64,000 nt of DNA from Saturnia japonica. Lineage: Eukaryota; Arthropoda; Insecta; Lepidoptera; Saturniidae. A program made the translations under genes and the position numbers. Shown one piece after another: positions 61,401 to 64,000 of this stretch. Under the pieces are notes generated by a model. It saw nothing but the letters and a program-made list of their open reading frames with translations, did not search any database and was not told the DNA's origin. The stretch covers positions 4,740,930 to 4,804,929 of the forward strand of contig CM065325.1 in the NCBI GenBank assembly GCA_033032175.1. Reading direction: 5' to 3'. Every line of letters begins with the position of its first letter. Position 1 is the stretch's first letter.

Positions 61401-62140
61401 TGCTTGCAGATTAATTTTGCATCAAAGGGAACAACACATGGGATTGACCAAAATGGTTTGTCCTTTTGAAAATTGTCCATCTAACAAAAAAGAATTTTCT
61501 AATGAAACCAGTTTTGAATCGCATTTAAAAACACATTTAGGACAAAAAAGTAAGTATAAAAACTGTAATATATAAAAAAATATTGAAATCATGTTATTTG
61601 TACAATCGTAATTATTTATATAAGTTTTTTGGTGTTTGAAGCTATGATGACTCAGGGATTGGGTGGGAAGTTGTGAAAAAAATCTTCGAATGTTTAAACA
61701 GGCGCGTATTTAACCCATAATATTACCATATAAACCATTAACCACACAAAATGTGAATATAATTTACAATTATTGTAGTAAATTTCAATTTGGAGAGGCT
61801 AAATTTAAACTCGGGATCAGCGCCAGCATATAAATTGGTATTTAAAAAAATATTGCCAGAATTAGTAAATGATTATATTTGTGTGGTATTATGAGGTTTC
61901 TCGTGCGAAGTGTGCGGCAAGCAGTTCCACGTCGAGATGAACATGCGCCGGCACCTGGCGACGCACACTTTGGACCGGCCGCGGCGCTGTATGTATTGCG
62001 TAACAGCGCGCGCTTACGGACGCGGCGAGCAGCTCGTGCGACACGTCCGCAAACACCATCCGGCCGTATTTCGCGCACATCTGAAACACGTGCGCACTGT
62101 CCTCGTATGTTACACAGTTTTACATGTAATATTATTATAG
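40459..62140 (+). CDS. C2H2 zinc-finger protein, 13 fingers, seven exons over 21.7 kb
   Basis: Probable nuclear DNA-binding transcription factor. Exons, all GT-AG and phase-consistent: 40459-40680, 42266-42553, 55780-55933, 56806-56915, 60394-60581, 61410-61549 and 61896-62140. They total 1347 bases, 448 aa plus stop. Exon 1 has an AT-hook-like basic start (KRKKLGRPPGSKNKKKD) and a first cysteine pair (CITC). Exon 2 has three fingers (CKQCSKYF, CKQCSVKC and CPECNKEF, the last ending H..C). Later fingers begin CEIC, CKRC, CHHC, CDVC, CTLC, CTKC, CPFENC, CEVC and CMYC, and several span exon joins (for example CE/IC and CDV/CGYS), confirming the splicing. Linkers are non-canonical apart from THVDDKPFKC. 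Exon 7 is far more GC-rich than the others. No orthologue is named: finger order alone does not identify one. A further 3' exon cannot be excluded. Confidence 0.88.
43359..47309 (-). mobile_element. hAT transposon in intron 2 of the zinc-finger gene
   Basis: The left end is CAGTGGCGTAGC and the right end GCTACGCCTCTG, inverted repeats with one mismatch at the third base from the end region. The flanks GACACTGA (43351-43358) and AACACTGA (47310-47317) agree at 7 of 8 positions, as an aged 8-bp hAT duplication would. The 3.95-kb element carries a decayed transposase on the minus strand, antisense to the host gene. A GGTGTCACCC motif recurs near both ends. Confidence 0.85.
43531..46052 (-). pseudogene. 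hAT transposase, ZMYM1/DUF4371 type, frameshifted
   Basis: Beginning MPRGIHTSKRESGFQQRK (46052), the order is: a TTF-type zinc finger region (WMVFSPISNNLYCFCCRLF), DUF4371 (LAFRGHDDTQGSSNKGNFLE), the RNase H-like core (DIMMCRSQGYDNAAVMSGI, CIDHSINL), a long helical insertion, and the C-terminal hAT dimerisation part (VASCERF.., FSKLKLMKNYLRSTM, LNNLGILTIEHE). Frame changes are needed near 45800, 45000, 43920 and 43700. All are small indels, so almost the whole protein remains readable. Similar proteins are annotated in animals as zinc finger MYM-type protein 1-like. Confidence 0.88.
47470..47560. mobile_element. Single pogo/Tigger-type terminal sequence
   Basis: CAGTGTAAACTCTTTATAACGAG followed by GTCGTTATAGAGAGTTATCGTTATATGGAG resembles Tigger-like ends (CAGT.AAACCTCT.TAACG). 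No matching right end was found before 48.2 kb, and no transposase. It is likely a truncated or solo end. Confidence 0.35.
47561..48150. other. Intron DNA with a GC-rich patch
   Basis: Bases 47620-47890 are CpG-rich (GCGGTAGCGCGGCGG and similar) in an AT-rich intron. Overlapping open frames on both strands reflect base composition and show no family. Nothing else was identified. Confidence 0.4.
48717..49780 (-). pseudogene. LINE ORF2: endonuclease fused in frame to the C-terminal tail
   Basis: The start region (49780-49692) reads DLVANFLVERHLDVFLVQET; a deletion and frame change near 49690 then removes the next part of the endonuclease. From 49691 a 324-codon frame holds IIIVSAYLPPS, GDLNSGHTNINSS, TVLDVALLKG and SDHHPVILRLG, motifs of apurinic-type LINE endonucleases. 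At about residue 207 (near 49070) it switches to HMSKSNIHTFQVLQTRFLRK, NKAPWYVRKQDLHKDIELP and HANPLIKA. These belong to the segment after the polymerase in jockey-type proteins. The whole reverse transcriptase, normally several hundred residues, is absent while frame is kept. Confidence 0.82.
49794..51568 (-). pseudogene. LINE ORF1 gag-like protein, frameshifted
   Basis: The likely start is ATG at 51568 (MARQRSPAELELELELIRVY), where a GAGCTC microsatellite (about 51517-51542) encodes Glu-Leu repeats. The frame breaks at least near 51300, 50850 and 50600. The 3' part (50579-49794) carries zinc knuckles of the jockey type: CHNCLLYRHSAHNC, CPRCVKCLDDKSTREC and CVLCGQEGHPTNYRGC. These are followed by a Pro/Ser-rich tail. 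ORF1 proteins coat LINE RNA. Identity is supported by the knuckle spacing and the adjoining ORF2. Confidence 0.8.
52311..53041. other. Intron DNA between the LINE and the second hAT element
   Basis: AT-rich with no exon or complete element. A phrase near 52360-52390 (CCTGCATATATCCCGCTACTGGG) resembles a 3' motif seen in lepidopteran LINEs, but nothing around it supports a call. Confidence 0.4.
53050..55299 (-). mobile_element. hAT transposon with perfect 8-bp target duplication, intron 2 of the zinc-finger gene
   Basis: The ends CAGGTATGGGCAAC and GTTGCCCATATATG are inverted repeats, and GCATATGC flanks both sides exactly (53042-53049 and 55300-55307). The 2.25-kb element encodes a decayed transposase on the minus strand. 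CGCGGGCCG motifs recur subterminally at both ends, typical of this hAT group. Confidence 0.92.
53296..54863 (-). pseudogene. hAT transposase, GTF2IRD2/FAM200-like, frameshifted
   Basis: It starts near 54863 (MAGGKKRKVDTEG), followed at once by an in-frame TAA, then a zinc-binding segment (FFTLHNGKPICVLCNES and STKHATLH). The catalytic core fragment 54420-54145 reads LIGVCTDGAPSMVGLRKGF, VLHCIIHQQNLCSK and VVVKTINFIRSREL. The C-terminal part (53583-53296) reads STYKCEQFFSLLKVNKSTHR and NLENSLRLCI. Several stops and shifts separate the pieces. Animal homologues are called general transcription factor II-I repeat domain-containing protein 2-like. Confidence 0.85.
56112..56346 (+). pseudogene. 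RTE-type LINE reverse transcriptase C-terminal fragment
   Basis: The plus-strand frame has KRKLKVTQIAMKEIMLGISL, then a charged IKNHKICRRTKV and ALRFARLNGSG. This matches the region after the polymerase core of RTE/craniofacial-development-protein-2-like LINE proteins (RAMERAMLGVSLRDRIRN..RTKVTD). It is a fragment of about 76 codons in intron 3 of the zinc-finger gene, sense to that gene. Confidence 0.7.
56349..56768 (+). pseudogene. LINE 3' end: C-terminal Cys-His segment and 3' UTR
   Basis: The frame reads FRLRSGHLPTNKFAF, then CTACGVLEDTYHIIIEC, the C-x2-C-x7-H-x4-C motif found at the end of many LINE proteins. It stops at 56685-56687. A short 3' UTR with GACGGCCAAGCTTTAAAACT and a final A-run (about 56758-56766) completes it. 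It is 5'-truncated and directly abuts the RTE fragment, a different LINE in the same orientation. Confidence 0.7.
57147..58823 (+). mobile_element. hAT-like DNA transposon carrying an uncharacterised protein family
   Basis: The ends CAGGGCCCTCTTTA and TTAAGAGGGCCCTG are inverted repeats. The flanks TGTACTAT (57139-57146) and TCTACTAT (58824-58831) match at 7 of 8. Inside, the plus strand holds N- and C-terminal pieces of one protein with the middle missing, so the copy is internally deleted. The element lies in intron 4 of the zinc-finger gene. The hAT link is inferred from end sequence and duplication length only. Confidence 0.75.
57769..58459 (+). pseudogene. Uncharacterised transposon-associated protein, N and C fragments
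   Basis: The ATG at 57769 gives MSSRKCHNSPDTFCYICGNY, then, after a shift, TEFVENTYNTYFGFKI, SWTPQLACTICVEQLRQ, a stop, LPFGRPMIWRTQAN, DDCYFCCTNVKGFNAKNK, and in another frame RPIPHGPETLVPFP. These recall an abundant family of animal hypothetical proteins with paired CxxC motifs followed by an MVWREP-like and DCYFCLT-like block. From about 58225 the C-terminal part appears: LHFLHSHVDFFPDNLGDYSE, then ETRYQGRWNVNMMPDYCWS and IKRDIIDD, ending at TAG 58457-58459. The central few hundred residues are missing. The function is unknown; zinc binding is suggested by the cysteine pairs. The resemblance is from memory and unchecked. Confidence 0.65.
58955..59853. mobile_element. MITE of about 0.9 kb with long terminal inverted repeats
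   Basis: The left end TACAGAGTTATTGTC..CACCGTATTCCCGTTAGG and the reverse complement of the right end TACAGGGTTATTGGT..CGCCGTCTTCCCGTTAAG agree over about 55 bases, up to GGGTGACTAT. TA lies outside both ends (58953-58954 and 59854-59855). The interior is AT-rich without a gene. TA flanks suggest a Tc1/mariner-like mobiliser. Confidence 0.7.
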
Positions 62141-62443
62141 TCGACGCATTATGAACTGAGGCTTACAGGTCTTATGAAGAGGTATAGTGATGTGCGTAAG
62201 AATTATAAAGTTGCATATCGATAACGGGATAGGTACGATCGATATGCTAAATTGTGCTGTTAAGTATTAACAGGAATAATTTTTCGCTATCTGAAAATAA
62301 AAGTTTTTAATTTGTAAGATAAAATGTTTGTTTCGACGTAATCATAGAGAAACTGTATAGATCGTAATGTGGGATATTTCTTAGTTCTTCAAAAATCCTC
62401 ATCCGTATCTGCCCCTCATCTCATCTCATCGTCTTCCTCTGGG

Positions 62444-63307
62444 TTAATTATCAGAGGTGGTGCTTGGTCTCTTAAAATAGTTTTTCCTTAAGTCCTTATC
62501 CTGAAGCTCCTTGGCATGCCTCACACATTTGGCCCAGTCTTCTTGAGTAACATTATCAATAGCGTTGTGGAGAAGAATTTCATCATTCGTTTCAAGCCAC
62601 ATGCGTTTTCTCGAGTGGTTTTGATTGACCCAAGTCTCATCAAGATAAATTCGTAGCCGTTGATCGTTGGTTTTCCTGAGAAAGTCCACTTTTCGTAAAA
62701 AGTTCACTCTGGCACAGACTATATCCACTCTTTTCATTAAATACTTTCATCCATCGGCAATTTTTTTAAACTTGTAGCCGACCTTCGTCAAAAATTTTCT
62801 CATTGAAAAATATCCGCACTTAAAATTAGGCATCTGTTCTTAGTATTTTTGTAGAATTCTAGCCACCGATGGATATTCCCGGTTGTCATAAAATGAATGA
62901 ATGAATGAATGAATGGTACGTTTTAGTACGCTGACATCAAAGCTATCTAGATCAGTGACAGTCGCTATCTTCTTAACATTTGCTCTTGGTATATTTGGGT
63001 TGCCTGCCTGTGATACTTCGGTTTTTATTCGATCCACGGTTGCTCTATTAACTCCACAAATGAGTGCTGCAAGCTCTCGTGGATTATTGAAATTGAGGCA
63101 AGTTTTTTTTTCGAGGTCAGTTTTCAATTCTTTTAAAAACAGGAACACGTGAATTACAATGTCAACATTTGATTTCTTCAAAACCAGGTTAGAAAATAAA
63201 TTCTGCATTGTGCGTATTGCGTAGCGAAGCGTAAGTAATGCAATGAGTGTCATAACAAAAAATCTTATATTTATAGAAAAACAACAACCCTTACTCGTAA
63301 CGACCAA
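62444..63307 (-). pseudogene. IS630/Tc1-like transposase relic, internally deleted
   Basis: The upstream piece (63307-62840) holds an HTH region, LICGVNRATVDRIKTEVSQ and TDLDSFDVSVLKRTIHSF, with an insertion of short HSF repeats from a TGAA microsatellite (about 62889-62916). The downstream piece (62737-62444) has VNFLRKVDFLRK, RIYLDETWVNQNHSRKRM with the first catalytic D, then passes directly to NVTQEDWAKCVRHAKELQDK, the C-terminal tail. The second and third catalytic residues are deleted. Possible element ends near 62183 and 63410 share ATGTGC-type sequence in inverted orientation but are not convincing. Confidence 0.65.
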
Positions 63308-63687
63308 TCAGGAGTCGAGAGTGCTAATGAAGGTGACGATGACGCATCGACCTCGCGTGCGTAGGTAGCTAAGTATCGATAACGGGTTACATTGCGTGCA
63401 CATTCCTACTGTCAGTGACATTTATTGCCCGAAGACTCAGTTTAAAATTCGTCGACTATAGTTACTACCTGCCAGCTTCACTGGGCGATAACAAAAAAAC
63501 TCCTATCTTGTTATATCTCAAGGGTGCGTTTTCCTAGCAACACCATAAATCTCCGTTAACTCTTCATCAAAATGAATTATTGAAATATGATTGAAGCTTT
63601 ATATTTTCGGCTATTGATGAAATATGTCAAAATTAATGTTTACGTTAAAACAGTTGTTAAAAGCCTTTTTATAAAAAGCTTATTTTC

Positions 63688-63963
63688 TAGGGATGTAACG
63701 AAATCGATACCGATACGCTAAATCAAAATCAAAATAATCTTTATTCAATTTAGGCCCTAAAAAGGCACTTATGAATATCAAAACACTACGCTATGTCGGC
63801 CGATGTAAATGGTAGGCCACCACCACTCGGGTAAAAATCCGTAGGAGCTTACTACATATTTCATTATTAATTATTAAACTTTCGATGTCGTTATCGTTAT
63901 CGCCGATTATTCACTACAATAACTGTTATCGTATCGGTAAAATAATGTATCGTTATATCCCTA
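63688..63963. mobile_element. hAT-like MITE with a nested LINE 3' tail
   Basis: The ends TAGGGATGTAACGA and CGTTATATCCCTA are inverted repeats, with more ATCGATACCGATA/CGTATCGGTA similarity inside. The flanks TTATTTTC (63680-63687) and GTATTTTC (63964-63971) match at 7 of 8. Between about 63720 and 63850 lies a minus-strand LINE/SINE 3' end (a TAAAGATTATTTTGATTTTG tail), so the MITE was itself a landing site. Confidence 0.7.
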
Positions 63964-64000
63964 GTATTTTCATTATTAGTACTTTCCCCATTTTTTTTAA

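Overview
The window is nuclear DNA from an insect, very probably a moth or butterfly (Lepidoptera). It is AT-rich with GT-AG introns. It carries a ZAD-type zinc-finger-associated domain, tRNA-derived SINEs and Helitrons with the ACTAGCGGCCC-type terminus common in Lepidoptera, and a dense load of LINE, hAT, Tc1/mariner, pogo, P, Helitron and BEL/Pao elements. There is no bacterial-type gene organisation. The order assignment rests on remembered repeat families, not on a search.

Four host genes can be assembled exon by exon. (1) POLR1C/RPAC1 (+, 6470-11997, six exons, 332 codons plus stop), the alpha-like AC40 subunit shared by RNA polymerases I and III. (2) A short ZAD-domain protein (+, 20930-21333, two exons, 110 aa) with no C2H2 fingers. 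(3) IFT54/TRAF3IP1 (-, 26127-31671, six coding exons), an intraflagellar-transport B subunit; its large third exon needs a one-base frame correction near 29471-29485. (4) A 13-finger C2H2 zinc-finger protein with an AT-hook-like start (+, 40459-62140, seven exons, 448 aa). Its 13.2 kb second intron holds two hAT transposons and a jockey-like LINE, all antisense to the gene.

Layout. 1-1.7 kb: CR1/jockey-type LINE reverse transcriptase running off the left edge. 1.9-4.7 kb: AT-rich DNA with a dispersed repeat and a perfect hairpin. 4.7-6.1 kb: P-element transposase relic. 6.2-12 kb: POLR1C, with a MITE (267 bp, perfect 8-bp target duplication), a GC-rich block and a foldback element in its introns. 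12.7-13.1 kb: three 134-bp tandem units. 13.25-15.08 kb: Helitron relic with Rep and helicase pieces. 16.4-18.8 kb: a terminal-inverted-repeat (TIR) element, then a segment bounded by 45-bp inverted repeats carrying a fragment of a positive-strand RNA virus-type superfamily 1 helicase. 20.9 kb: ZAD gene. 21.9-24.6 kb: hAT MITE, foldback element and a nearly intact pogo/Tigger element. 25-31.7 kb: IFT54 with SINEs and small Helitrons. 31.8-34.8 kb: BEL/Pao relic with a nested retroposon. 36.5-38.5 kb: LINE ORF1 split by a DD41D-type mariner. 40.5-62.1 kb: zinc-finger gene with nested transposons, including an element at 57.1-58.8 kb that carries an uncharacterised protein family between hAT-like ends. 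62.2-64 kb: internally deleted IS630/Tc1-like relic and a small hAT-like MITE.

The host genes have no evident shared pathway; they are ordinary neighbours. The most unusual items are the viral helicase fragment between inverted repeats, the 57.1-58.8 kb element, the LINE whose reverse transcriptase is deleted in frame, the frameshift in IFT54, and the ZAD gene that stops just before a splice-donor consensus. I saw no CRISPR arrays, rRNA or free-standing tRNA genes.
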